NCBI GenBank assembly: GCA_019426215.1
Contig: CM033399.1
Location: 26,483,022-26,547,021, forward strand
Length of the DNA: 64,000 nucleotides
Direction of reading: 5' to 3'
From: Buddleja alternifolia
Taxonomy: Eukaryota; Streptophyta; Magnoliopsida; Lamiales; Scrophulariaceae
Shown: positions 1-11,762 of the stretch, one piece after another
Layout of the letters: every line of letters begins with the position of its first letter
Numbering within the stretch: the first letter of the stretch is position 1
Made by a program: the position numbers and the translations under genes
Notes under the pieces: model-generated
What the model was told of the DNA's origin: nothing
Databases searched by the model: none
The model's input: only the letters and a program-made list of their open reading frames with translations

Positions 1-74
1 TGTATTAGGTATTATTAATCAAGAATTATGAATATCTCCTTTAGAAAATGTTGGCTATCACTAATTTAAATATT

Positions 75-198
75 GGGAAAATTACACCAACACCCACTGC
101 TATAATAGGTAATTACACAAACGTACCCTCTTATAATTGAAATTACAAATACCTAACCCACTCTAATTAAAAATTACATTTACCCCTCCCCTCGAGAT
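75..198. repeat. Half of a palindromic MITE-like repeat
   Basis: The stretch alternates AATTACA blocks with runs such as CACCCACT, GTACCCTC and TACCCCTCCCC. This is the same architecture as the left arm of the complete Mutator-type MITE at 49973-50229. Only one arm is recognisable, so it is either a solo end or a copy whose other arm lies outside the window. No target duplication could be set. No gene is visible in the AT-rich bases from here to about 600. Confidence 0.35.
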
Positions 199-610
199 AA
201 ATTTTTGATGACGTCATATAATTAGGTTTAACATACTTTATACCCCAGAACTATTAGGTTTAGCACATTTATTTTAATATAATTGTCTAAAACTTATTTT
301 ATTCTAAGTTGTTCAAGGAACAAAATAATGCAACATATTTCTTCAAGGTCAGTAAACCAATACTAACTGAAGAGATCTAAGACATACCAAAGTAAGTACT
401 TGGAAAAAAAGCTAATAGGGGAAAAGAAAAAAATGCTCACATGCAAGGTTGATTCTCATTGTGATTGATAAATGACTAAATCTTATGTCGATGACTTCTT
501 TTGAACATAATTATAATCAAATTAAATCAATAATTAATCTAATACAAAAGATAAACCAGGCCACATAATTATATGAAATTGTTGAACTCAATTGAGAATA
601 TCAATATAAG
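199..610. other. AT-rich intergenic sequence
   Basis: I see no ORF of note, RNA gene or repeat structure here. A palindromic TGACGTCA octamer at about 209-216 has no gene beside it, so I do not call it regulatory. Confidence 0.5.
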
Positions 611-839
611 TATTTGACCCCCCTGTGATAGTCCTTATTGTCAACTTGGCCCAACTTGGCCCGCTATGAAAAAACAAATAACAAAAAACCTCCTTGTATT
701 TTTTAAAATATGCTTACTGCCTTCCCCGATCATTTTTGCTTACAAAATTTTATATGAAGACTAAAATACCCTTATCCTTTTCAAATATTTACATTATATA
801 TATATATTCTCTTTTATTTTTCAACTAATTTTTTTTCTT

Positions 840-1322
840 TTTCACTTTCTTCCCAAAAAACAAAATCCAAACCCTAATACAATTCCACCAACACCACCAC
901 CTAACACCATAACCACCTCTCAAGCCTCTTCCTCCTCCTGTCCTCCACCACCACAGCTCAGAGGCCGCCTCTACCACCACACCCAAACCCCGCCCCCCAT
1001 CGCCGCTGCAACCACTGCCCCCTGTTTCACCTTCATCCACGAGCTCACCGCCGCCACACCATCACTCATTCCTCCATTGTCTACTCCAACATCGTCCATG
1101 TTCACCGCTGTTGCCACGTCTTTCTCTACAAATCGACCACCATCATCTCCCCTCTCCAAATTGCATCATCTCCATTGCCGCCCCCACAGACCGATGCTCT
1201 TCCCCTTCCCTGATGCTTCTCTGTTGATTTGCAAATCTGTAAATCAAGTTTATAGATCTACAAATCAGATTTCCAAAGATGGCGTGTCGGCTGTGAAGAA
1301 AGCTAGATGTTGCTCTGGCTAA
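840..1322 (+). other. GC-rich Pro/Ser/Thr/His-coding-like segment inside a TIR element
   Basis: The stretch is rich in CCACCA, CCTCC and CACC and gives Pro/Ser/Thr/His-rich translations in one plus frame (for example around 1077-1322). It contrasts sharply with the AT-rich ends of the element that contains it. That would fit a captured host-gene fragment of the Pack-MULE type, but I recognise no protein and the composition is low-complexity. A simple-sequence origin is equally possible. Confidence 0.28.
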
Positions 1323-1326
1323 CATT

Positions 1327-2250
1327 GTGGAAAATACAAGTTTAGTCCCATAACTCACACCAAAAATAATTTTAGTCCTAAACTTTTTAAAATGACAAAA
1401 ATAGTCCTATAACTCAACTTAACTTTATAAAACTAGTCCCACCGTTAATTATGGATAGAAAAGGCCTCGTGTGGATCTGACCCAAAATCTTTGACCCCAA
1501 AAATGACTCCCCCTTTCAGAATTCAATACGCAACTCTCCAAACCCTAACCATACTCTCTGCAAATCGAAAAAAATACACTGCAATTTTGATCTCCAAAGA
1601 AGACAATTAGCTTGGCAATAGAGAAACGGAGTAGAGCCCTCATACCATCGATAGTTATGTTGTGTCCCCATCATTTGGTTGATCGTCCCCCACCGCACTA
1701 CAATAAGTGATTTTTTCCAAAAGTTTGGTTTAGTTCTTTGCATTTCAGTAGTTTTTATAGTATTGTGTGCTTAAATGTGGTCCTTTTCAGTATTTGAATG
1801 TTGAGATGATTAAAAAAACCCAGGTTGTTGGGTTTTTGAAGGCAATTTTCGATTCTTTTTAGAAAGTAGCTCTGTGTGAAGTGTGTGTGTGAGAGAGAGT
1901 TTTTGTGTGTGTATGTTACTACAGTGCGTGAAGTGTGCGTGTGTATAACTGCAATATGAAGTGTGGGTGTGCGTGTATATATATATATATGTATATAAAA
2001 GAAAGAGGTTGTGCCTTTCCCTCCACAAACCAACTCCACCCATTTCATTCTCTCCAAAAAAATTCAGCTACAGTTTGGGGGGGGGGGGGGTCAGATTTAG
2101 CGGTCAAACTTGCCTTTTCCATCAATAATTAATGGTGGGACTAGTTTTATAAAGTTAAATTGAGTTATGAGACTATTTTTGTCATTTTAAAAAGTTTGGA
2201 ACTAGAATTGTTTTTGGCGCTTGTTATGTGACTAAAATTGCATTTTTCTC
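1327..2250. mobile_element. Mutator-like non-autonomous element with 10-bp target duplication
   Basis: The element is flanked on both sides by the identical decamer GGCTAACATT (1317-1326 and 2251-2260). Its first 125 bp and last 125 bp are inverted repeats of each other. Both contain the blocks TTTTTAAAATGACAAAAATA and ACTAGTCCCACC in the same order, with about 80% identity by eye. A 9-11 bp target duplication with long TIRs is the Mutator superfamily signature. The interior carries GT/GA/TA microsatellites (about 1875-1990) and a 14-G run (2077-2090). There is no transposase, so it would depend on a partner in trans. Confidence 0.87.
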
Positions 2251-2869
2251 GGCTAACATTACTGGATTGTGGATCCAATTTCAGAGAGTGTATAATAGAA
2301 TTGTATTGATTTGTTTATTGTATAGATGTATTGGCAAAGAGGAGTAAGACTCTTCTATGCTTTACATGAACAGAAAAGAAAAAGATCACAGGTCGTAGTG
2401 GGTCGGAGAAGATGGTGGTGGCCGGGCGTTGTATATGTATATATTTGTCTTATATAAATGTTATATATATATATATATTATTATATAGTTTCTTATAAAT
2501 TTAAATTGTAAAAAAAAATATTTATATAAATATAAGATTTGTAATATGAACCGTCGATCTTTATCATGATCTATGGTTGTTATAAATTGAAGTTAATAAA
2601 ATATAAGTAACTAATCATGATCATAGATTTTTAGAAGATCAGATCTAACGGTCATCAATTCCGGGGCGAAATAGTCCTTTAATGATAAAATTCTTATAAC
2701 TAAATGCATAAAACGCGAGTGACGCGCGTGGGGAGTTAAATCTCATCTTTATTTTTTTTTGTAGGGGAGTTTCTTGTTAATTTTTTTTCACAGGAAGGCA
2801 GATTGATAATAAAGACTGTCATAATGGGGGTCAAATGTATTTAACCCCTTTTAGAATAGATATAGATAT

Positions 2870-3404
2870 TGATGTGCACCAAAATTTCTCAGGGCACAGT
2901 TGTAATTAACTTATCTGTGATTTGGGTCGAATTATCTCCTGCGGGCAACACCCGGTACAGCTGGTTCGAATAATAAGGTTGAGCCCACTTGGCTAATGGC
3001 CTATTATGAAATGAGTCCATGCTGGCAGATGGGCTACAGTAATATTTGGGCTAATAAATATGAAATACATATTTATTAGTTTATTTTATAATCCAACGGG
3101 CTGATAGCAAGGTATTGGCCATAGCCCACATCCAGCTCTATAAACACCCTATGTGGGTAAGAAAAAATTATTATCTGCTTCACCACAAAAAGATCGCTAG
3201 AGAGAATACAACTGACATCTTTAGAGAGCTGCCCCACTATAGAACTACAAAAAGACTTGATTCCATTAAAGTGGGTACGTAGGCAGCTTGCCTCGAGAGA
3301 GTGCAGTCCAAATACAAATCAACCTAGTGTCTAGTTTGTCATGTGTTGGGCCTGATTCTCTCCCCACGTAGTCATCACGTGACACACAACTTTGAATCGC
3401 ATCA
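2870..3404 (+). repeat. 5' LTR of the Tat-like Gypsy element
   Basis: This 535-bp LTR starts TGATGTGCACC and ends GCATCA. It matches 19915-20442 and, in reverse, 34925-35461. It includes a TATAAACACC promoter-like stretch near 3137-3148. A degenerate TTTGGCG primer-site remnant follows directly; the paralogue at 34903-34918 keeps a clean TGGCGCCGTCTGTGGG. Confidence 0.85.
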
Positions 3405-3437
3405 TTTTGGCGTGGTAACAGCGGTTCAACCACTCAG

Positions 3438-5228
3438 TATGCAGAATAGGTCTCAAGCACGTATCAACGGTGATAGGATGACAAGTAATAATGCGCCAGC
3501 AGCAGGTGATGGAGTCCCCAACCCCACGCCTTAAACAGGTCAACCTAACGCGCAAGTTGAATGAGGGGACCCAAATCCACCACCTCAATTAAACGCGCAG
3601 AATGTGTCTCTCGTAAAAATAGGAGTGATCCCAGCCCCTGACACCAGGGTGCTCGAGATCACCCGTGAGGCCCTCCTTGCTCTGGTAGAGGATGCCTCAG
3701 TCCAGGCGGTAGCTTGTGCTGTTCAACAATATGCTAGGACACACCCCCCTTAATCCTTTCGGGGGGGGGCGGGGCGGGAGACCCTCAGGGGGGGGGAATT
3801 CTCAGGTTGCGTCCCCACCTTAAGAGAGGAAGTCACAAGTTGTACCCCCGCGGTCCATTAAATGGGGTCATGAACCTCGAGCGAGGGAGCACCCATCTCA
3901 TGTTGAGCCCATACGATCTCCCAAAAAGGCCAAGAGGAGTAAGGTCAAGGCGAACTAACTCACCAGTTAATGGAGCAACGTGGGAGAAGGAAGAGAGTAG
4001 CATAGCTTTACCTCATGAAAGGCCATCACGAGGAAGAGATAGAAGGCCAGCTCCCCCTAGGTCTCTCCGTAGAGGTCAAGTCTCTGACTCCCGAAGAGAC
4101 CTTGCTGAGGCGAGAAGGAAGGCACAGACATATCCCTCGTCATGATAAAAGTGAAGAGAATAGGAGAGATATGAGGACATGCAACTCATCCCCCTAGCAG
4201 TAGCACCCCCCAAGAAAAGTCCATTTTGCCTAGCTATTTTGGTAGAGTCCATGCCACAAGGACTGAAGATACCGCATCTTAGCGAGTATGAGGGAGCAGG
4301 AGACCCTTACGAGCATGTTGACAAGTTTAATGCCAAAGCTGACATGTATGATATCAGCGATGCGGCTAATCACAATAATTTTCAAACTACTTTGCCTGGT
4401 CAAGCCCTTATTTGGTTTAATCAGCTGCCCGCCGGTACCATTACTGGCTTTAAGTCAACTGACAAGACGATTCCTTAACCACATCTCTATGAACAAGAAG
4501 CATCCAAAGACAGCCTCTTACTTGTTTACTGTGGTCCAGCGAGATAGAGAGTCCCTCAGGGAATACGTGCATCACTTCTGCATGGCGGTATCTAAGGTAC
4601 TCCACGTTTACCATAAGTTACTTTAAGGGATAATGCAGAGAAATTTACGAAACAGCAGGTTCAAGAAATCCATTACCGGGGAACCGCTATCCACCATGGA
4701 TGAATTGTTGGCTCGAGCAAAAAAATACATTAGAATTGAGGAAACTATGGGTCCAACCAGGTAAGAGAGTGGTGGCAACAAGAGGAAAGCCCAAGATGAT
4801 GATAAGGTACCAGAAACCAAGGAGCACAAACACATGCCTCCCTCGAGACTCTCAAAGTATACCATGCTCATACTACCACGAGAGCAAGTTTTAGCTATTG
4901 TCGAGCAGAAGGGCATAGTACAATGGCCTAAGAAAATAAAAGATAACGCTATCCGCTTGAAGTCGAGGAAATACTGTAGGTTCCATCGTGACAAGGGTCA
5001 CATTACTAAAGAATGCCACCATCTACAAGTGGAGATAGAGAAGCTAATCAAAACAGGCTATTTGCAAGAGGTCGTAGCACAACCATCAGGGTACAATTTG
5101 CAAGGGTCAACACCCCAGGACCCATTAGAACCTCGCATGAAAGAATGAGGAGAAAAGGGCAACCCCCTTAGGGAGGATGTTGATATGGATAACCCCCCGC
5201 TAAATGGGGTAAAGGGAGTGATTATGGG
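3438..5228 (+). pseudogene. Gypsy gag, decayed
   Basis: Reading frames from about 3438 match the minus-strand gag at 32779-34840 segment by segment. Shared parts include an N-terminal REALLALVEDASV stretch (about 3663), an Arg/Ser-rich linker, and a capsid-like region with GLKIPHLSEYEGAGDPYEHV (about 4263) followed by ESLREYVHHF (about 4550). A basic C-terminal part with CRFHRDKGHITKEC (about 4975) fits a zinc-knuckle-like C-x-H-x-C pattern. The frame is broken by several stops and shifts, for example near 3750, 4478 and 4626. Homology to gag stops abruptly at about 5228, where Copia integrase sequence begins, so pol was lost with the later insertion and deletion. It is not expected to make a functional capsid. 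Confidence 0.75.
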
Positions 5229-5229
5229 A

Positions 5230-7671
5230 TTTCATAGGGACTTTTGAAAGAGCCTCAAAAATCTTAAGTTTGGTGCATACTGATGTTTGTGGACCATTTG
5301 GAGAAATGGCTCGTGGAGGTTTTCTTTACTTCATTACGTATACAGATGACCATTCATGATATGGTCTAGTGTACTTGATGAAGCATAAGTCTGAATCCAT
5401 TGAAAGATTCAAAGAATTCAAGGCTTTAGTGGATAATCAAACTGGGCAACATATAAAGGCTCTTCGATCTGATCGAAGAGGAGAATATATGAGTGCGGAG
5501 TTTGATGAATACCTTAGAGAGAATGGTATAATATTACAACTCACACCTACAATGACACCACAATTTAATGGAGTAGCCGAGCGAAGGAATCAAACTTTGT
5601 TGGACATGGTTCACTCCATGCTCCGCTACACTGACTTACCCATTTCACTGTGGGGTCACACGCTCCTTATAGCTATTCATATCTTAAATAGATGTCCGTC
5701 CAAGTCCGTTCCTAAGACCCCATATGAAATATGGAGAAATAGGAAACCAAGTCTTAATCTCATCAAGATTTGGGGATGTCCTGCTTGTGTCAAAAAGACT
5801 AAAGTAGAGAAGTTGGAGGCTAGATCCTTAAAATGGCGTTTCGTTGGTTATCCTGAGGATTCCATGGGATACCTCTTTTACTTGCATGATGATCAAAGGA
5901 TCATTGTAGCTTTTGAAGCCCACTTTTTTGAAGATGAGTTCATTCAAAAAGGTGGAGCGGGTAGAAAGATTGTTCTTGAAGAACAAAATGAAACTCCATT
6001 GGATACACCTACACAGAAAGTAAGAACCGAACCTTCTATAACACAACCACAACCGTGAAGATCAAATAGGATACCTCAACCGCCTGAGAGGTATGGATAT
6101 CTACTGCAGAGGGAGCTGAGTCCCCATTCTGTACTAGATGAGGGTCTTGTAGATGATCCCTCCACATATGATCAAGCGATGGTGGATGTGGATGCTGCAA
6201 GATGGCGTGAAGCTATGCAAACAAAAATAGACTCGATGCATTCAAACCAAGTCTGGACACTTTTAGATCGGCCTAATGGTATTGTACTAATTGGGTGTAA
6301 ATGGATTTACAAGAGAAAGATTGGTGTTGATGGCAAGGTTGACGCCTATAAAGCCAGACTAGTGGCAAAAGGATATAGTTAAAAGAAAGGAATTGACTAC
6401 CAAGAAACCTTTTCGCCAGTAGCTATGACCAAGTCTATAAGAATTCTACTTGCAATAGCAGCTCACCTTGACTATGAGATATGGCAAATGGATGTCAAAA
6501 CTGATTTTCTGAATGGATTCCTAGAAGAGAATATCTATATAGAACAACCCAAAGGTTTTGTATCCGAGGATGGTATCCATAAGGTGTGCAAGCTTGAAAG
6601 ATCCATTTATGGACTCAAGCAAGCACCTCATAGCTGGAATCGACGATTTGATGAGGCAGTCAAAGGATTTGACTTCATAAAAAATGAAGAAGAGCCATGT
6701 GTGTATAAGAAGGTTAGTGGGAGCAAGATATCATTCCTTGTGCTATATGTAGATGACATATTGCTTATAGGAAATGATATAGGAATGCTCACCACTGTTA
6801 AGAAGTGGCTTCCGACTACTTTCTCCATGAAATACTTGGGAGAAGCTACTTACATTCTAAGGATTCGAATCTATAGAGATCGAACAAATAGAATGATAGG
6901 GCTCTCTCAAGCCCTTTAGGATGGAGGATTCTAAGAAAGAGTTCCTACCAATGAGGCATGGGGTGCATCTCTGAAAAACTATGTGTCCTCAAAGTGAGAA
7001 AGATAGAAAATAGATAAGCACTGTACCCTGTGCATCTGCAGTGGGTAGCCTGATGTACGCGATGTTGTGTAATAGACCTGACATTGCTTATGCAGTAAGT
7101 GTTGTTAATCAATTTCAAGCAAACCCAGGTAAGGAACATTGGATAGCTGTGAAAAATATCCTAAAGTATCTAAAGAGAACTAAGGATATGATTCTCATCT
7201 AAGAGTGGACGGTTACACCGACTCAGATTTCCAATCAAATGTCGATGACCGAAAATCCACCTCAGGGTTCATATTCACCCTCAAAGGTGGGGCAGTGACT
7301 TGGAAAGTTTTCAAGCAAAGCACAACCGCGGATTCCACCATAGAGGTTTCATACATAGTTGCCTAAGAAGCTGTTTGGCTAAGGAAGTTTCTTGGAGAAC
7401 TTCAAGTGGTTCCAAGCATGGAGCTCTCGTTGCCACTTTATTATGACAACACTGGAGCAATAGCGCAGGCAAAGGAACAAGGTCTCACAACAAATCCAAA
7501 CACATAGAGAGAAGATATCACATCATAAGAGAGATCGTTGTCAGAGGGGAAATATCTGTTCAGAAAATAGCCTCAGCAGACAATGTCGCTGACCCATTGA
7601 CCAAGCCATTGGCATAGGCGGTGCTAGAAAGACATCTTGAGAAGATGGGTATAAAATACCATAGCAAATGA
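5230..7671 (+). pseudogene. Copia pol (integrase-RT-RNase H), decayed
   Basis: The integrase core shows the three catalytic blocks HTDVCGPFG, LRSDRRGEY and NGVAERRN (about 5276-5595), but its N-terminal zinc domain is lost. RT spans about 6179-6919 and has the Copia YVDDILLIGND active-site block near 6745. RNase H follows and ends with KHIERRYHIIRE and ADNVADPLTKPL near 7500-7610. In-frame stops or shifts interrupt it at about 5358, 6056, 6380 and 6917, and repeatedly in RNase H. The encoded enzymes would normally copy and insert the element; this copy cannot. The 3' end runs straight into the polypurine tract. Confidence 0.85.
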
Positions 7672-7692
7672 CATTAAGTGCAAGTGGGAGAT

Positions 7693-10600
7693 TGTTAGTA
7701 TTATGCCCTCAAATGCCATAGAGGATAGAATTATAGGGCATTGGATTGTAACTAAACATTCTTATATTAATAAAAAGGCATTTCATGTTGTTTCTTATAG
7801 GTACTTGTAAGGTTTCATAAACAACGTATAGTCCTTGATAATAAGGCGAACCTTCTACTCCCTATGGGTTAGGGAGAATGGCACTAGAAGTGTTTGATCT
7901 TTAGTTTCTAAATTGGTTCGCAAGTCAAAAAGAGTATTGACTGGACATCATTACTGGATAGAGACTTGTATGATATAAGTTTTGACAGGGAAGTGCCAGT
8001 CGAACATTAGTGAGAACTTATATCATAGACGCATTAGTTAGACTGATGAGTTCGAACACGGCTCGCATCTGTTATGTCACATGGGTTTTCACTCAATAAC
8101 AGTCAATGACAAAACTGATAAGTTGTGATAGGTACGTGTGAACCTTAGACCTAAGTAATCACGTTGAAGATGTGCTTGTCAGATCAAGTCTATCATTAGA
8201 GTAGTTATATCCAATTCACCCGTTGGTGGGGTCGACCTCGAAGTGCGGCTTGATGGGCAAGTAGCAATCTTAACTGATTAGCAAAATGGAATTTATTCTT
8301 GACACGCTAAAAGCTAACGTGCTATGATAGCAAGTGCACTAGTCGTGTGTAGTAATAAATGGACGGTAAGTCCGGATTGTCGAACCACAAGGACTTGAAT
8401 TCTAGTTTAAGATTTGTAATGAAGTGAATAAACAAAGTAAGAATAAATTCAAATAAAATTTGTAAAGAACAAGAACAAAGATGAGCAAGTGATTTAAAAC
8501 CAATTATAAAGGGAGACTAAGGCACATGCTAGGTTCAAATTGATCAAATATACTTATAAAGGTTCTTGTTGAAGGATTACACTTATATTGTTATGGTGAA
8601 AACTCCTAAGGTAGAGAATAACCGATGTCTCGCGTATAAACTCCTATACTTAGATCGTGATTTTCCAAATATCCCTATCCGAAAATCTAACCACTAAACA
8701 TGCATTAATGTACTAGAGTTCACTCGATTTGAATCGAACGACTTCACCCGGGAATCTTTTCCTATGTCTAGGGCAATTCCTCATTAGTTGCGGGTCATGA
8801 TGTGAATTTCTTGCACCCTAAGTCAATTTTCTCCCGAAATATTAACCTAGGCATAAGATTCTAACATATAGTGATCAAGTATATGCAAGATAGACAAAAA
8901 CACAATTCACATCACATAACAATATAAGAACAACCTCAACAATCATCTATTGTAAGCATATATCACAATTTGGCCTTACATGACCCTAGTCTTACGAATT
9001 TAGTTCATAATTGAAAGCATAAAAGACATAAGAGGAATATTCATAGACATAAATGAAATAAAAAGCTCTTAAAAACTCCCTAAATGGTGAATGATGATGG
9101 ATCTTGAAATTGAGCCTTCAATCCCAAGCTCTTTTCCTTCCTCTAGTTTTCCCCTCCAAGAGTGATGAAGAATGGTGATGAATGGTGGAGAAATTAGATT
9201 AGGGGCTGCCCCCCTCTCCTCCAAAAATCTGAAATTGATAGTGAATGATGAAGAGTATGGGTTCCCCCTCCTTTTATAGACAAAATTCCACTAAAGTATG
9301 CATTAAGAATTCCCATTAAAGTTCCCCAATGAGAATTCCACCTAAGGTGATGCTTAAAGTTTGGCTTTTAAGATTCCAACCAGCTAAAAAATGTTGAACT
9401 TTCGGCCCTTAAGAATTCCACCAAGCATAACCATGTGAAAACTTCAACAAAACACATGCATGCTGCCATTTTCTTGCTTTCCAGCGCAGTCTTAGTATTT
9501 TACTCATAAACTTCTCCACATATCTCCAAATTGGATGATTCAAGTCCCCATGTTCAGATAAAACATAGATCGACAACTTTGCAGAAGGACATTTTATCCA
9601 ATTCGGTCTCTAAGTATACCTAAATTACGTTTCAACATGGAGGTTGTTTCTGATTTGGCGCCCATAAAGTAAATCTACCAAGAAACACACTTATGACAAC
9701 CCCTCAACACATGTGCTGAATTATGGCCAAAAGTGATTCTTACCCATCATATAATGCTTGAATTTTGGCTGAAAAGGAGTAACATTCGGACTATCCATGC
9801 CTAGGCATGACTAGGAGGGCGCTGGGGCGTATCCTGGCACATGTACTTCTTTGTTCGGCGCAGCAATCGTATTTCCTTCACAATTATCTCTATAGACCTC
9901 CGATTTGGATGTTTCAAGTTCCCATTTGAAGCTAAGACATACATCTAAAACTTTTTAGAAGGAAACTTTGTCTAAGTCGATCTCGAAATGTATGGAATTA
10001 TCGCTCGAATGTGGTAGGAGATGCATAAACCGCCTAGGTGTTGAAAAACATGCTTGAACTTGTTTTGTACATCGTTTTTCTTCCCTTTTCTTCATGTATT
10101 CTCATTTATTACCTGTATTCACTTAACACACCTATTAAACGCAAATGTGACATGATTTAAGCAATAAGTGAATCCAAATCATAAGAATTACGGTCTTAAA
10201 AACACGTAAAAACACCTCTTATCAATTCTCTCATAAGTGAATGATCTAAATATCCTATGCCGTCATGAATGGGTGAGGTCAAAGACTTTGACCAAAGCAT
10301 TAGAGATACTCATGTTGAACATAAGAGTATACTCAGTGACCTCGATTCATTATGAGCTAAGCATATAGTCAAGTCCTGTGAGTTTGACTAAACCATGACT
10401 CTCACTTGACTGGGATATAAGAATAAAGGGTTTATACTTGTACGGTATTCACAGCGTGAAAGGTTTGTAATGATTCTATTAATTTGTTCTCAATTGGGAT
10501 ATGATGTGGGCCACGAGACTGGCTAAGTATTACCCACATCCTTTTGGCTTTCTGCCAATTGCCTTTTGAGACGAACCTAAAGAGCCACGCTTAAAGGAGT

Positions 10601-11234
10601 TGCAAAGGAAAAATTATGGAATAAGACTTGAGAGATATTTCGGTATTTGATATCGCAATTAATTAATTAAGTAAATCATTAGATGATCTTAATAATTAAT
10701 TAAGTTAATGTGTTAATTAATATCTTTATGAAATTAATTATAGAATTAACTTGGATTAATTAATTATTTAATAATCTATTTATTGGATAAATAATATTAA
10801 TCAAATTAATACCATATACACGACTAAGTCCGAAGGCTTAAAAATGCCCAAGTGGGCGTCCATTATGGACACCTAGACCTTAGTAATTTAGGATTAATTA
10901 TTTCCTTGTGTAGTATAAATACTATTTAGTGAAAATAATTAACCCTAGCCTCATAATTGTCTTTCTCTCTAAGTCATATAATTCCACTTCTCTCTCTCTC
11001 TCTAGCCGTCCATAGGGGAAGGATAAGAAGGATTTTTCGATCTCAATTCCAACATGGTGATTTAGAGGCAGTGGCTGTTTCGCTGCTTGGAAAAGGGATC
11101 AAAAACTGGTTCAGAATTTTCAATAACACGAAGAAAGGTACACTTTCTTTAACATGACTTGAATACATGAAATCGGAGATGAACCACCGTGGGATTTATT
11201 TTTTCCGCTGCGTTTTATATGTAAAAACCCAACA
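7693..11234 (+). repeat. Copia 3' LTR, split by an Athila-like solo LTR
   Basis: The LTR starts TGTTAGTATTATGCCC and ends AAACCCAACA. Removing the inserted solo LTR and one duplication copy leaves about 1.61 kb. That is close to the related Copia LTRs at 15844-17492 (1649 bp) and 61034-62640 (1607 bp), which share phrases such as CACATGGG, GTCAATGA and GATCCAATTCACC. Confidence 0.8.
8300..10224 (-). repeat. Athila-like solo LTR, 1925 bp, duplication ATTCT
   Basis: On the minus strand it begins TGATAAGAGGTG and ends AGCGTGTCA. The 5-bp target duplication ATTCT is perfect (8295-8299 and 10225-10229). It is the same family as the LTRs at 22704-24049 and 52461-53862 but about 500 bp longer. The extra length is explained at least partly by an internal duplication: two similar stretches at about 9483-9660 and 9855-10010 share the order GGATGNTTCAAGT, ACATAGAT/ACATACAT, AGAAGGA. 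With only one LTR and no internal region it is the product of recombination between two LTRs. Confidence 0.9.
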
Positions 11235-11739
11235 CAAAGGGTGAATTGGATCTAACTACTCTAATAACACATTCAGTGTCACAAGTACAATCTTCGTAAA
11301 TCCTCAGGTCTAAGGCTCATGCACACTACTCTGACCAGTAACTCAATCATTGACAGTCACCGAGTAATTACCCATGTGATTGAATTACGGTGAGTCGTGT
11401 TCGAATATATCAATTCCATTGATATATTTATGGCACAAGCTCCAAGCTCCCACCATTCCAAAGTGACCGACTGACACTCCTTGTCAAAGCTTGCGTCATT
11501 CAAGTCTGGTTTAAGTAATCAAAAAACCAACACTCCCAGTGTCGATCTCCTTGAACTATGAGGAGTAAAAGCTCCCTCTTAATTACTCGAGACTTATTTG
11601 TTCAATACTTTTATAAATGCCATCAAGATTGATAGGAACAAAACAAATGCCTTTATTGATTAATGAAAGTTTGTACAACATAAAACTAAATGCCCTAATA
11701 ATCTAATTCCTCTATGACATGGAGGGCATAATCCTAACA
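11235..11739 (-). repeat. Truncated 3' LTR of the minus-strand Copia
   Basis: It matches 17003-17492 in the same orientation almost throughout: the CCTTTG/CAAAGGG boundary, CTCTAATAACACATT, TTCCATTGATATATTT and CCGACTGACACTCCTTGTC. It stops exactly where the plus-strand Copia LTR ends (11234). Confidence 0.85.
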
Positions 11740-11762
11740 ATCTCCCACTTCTTGGGCCCAAG

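Larger units (their letters stand above)
611..2841. mobile_element. Candidate outer TIR element containing a second element
   Basis: The left end (from about 611: TATTTGACCCCCCTGTGATA, then CCTTATTGTCAA) is matched in inverted orientation near 2790-2841, where the complement reads TACATTTGACCCCCATTATG, then TCTTTATTATCAA. Similarity continues imperfectly for about 90 bp. This suggests a 2.2 kb non-autonomous DNA element with long diverged TIRs, into which the better-defined element at 1327-2250 was later inserted. I could not find a convincing target duplication, so the exact ends are uncertain. The interior from 840 to 1320 is much more GC-rich than the surroundings. Confidence 0.42.
5230..11234 (+). 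mobile_element. 5'-truncated Copia element with complete 3' LTR
   Basis: The element starts in the middle of integrase at the junction with Gypsy gag (about 5230) and continues through RT and RNase H to a polypurine tract (AAGTGGGAGAT, 7682-7692) and a 3' LTR at 7693-11234. The 5' LTR, primer site, gag and protease are missing. Its LTR end at 11234 abuts the cut LTR of the minus-strand Copia at 11235. This fits insertion into that LTR followed by a deletion that removed the left half of both elements and the Gypsy pol. Confidence 0.82.

Noticed and set aside
209..216. TGACGTCA palindrome near the left edge
   Set aside because: No gene or promoter context is nearby. One octamer is not enough.
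1755..2057. Minus-strand frames of 77-100 codons rich in Thr/His/Ile
   Set aside because: They are translations of GT/TA microsatellites inside a Mutator-type element.
8300..10224. Possibility that the solo LTR is an independent small retrotransposon
   Set aside because: TG..CA ends, a 5-bp duplication and full similarity to the LTRs of the Athila-like element, with no internal region, make a solo LTR the simplest reading.
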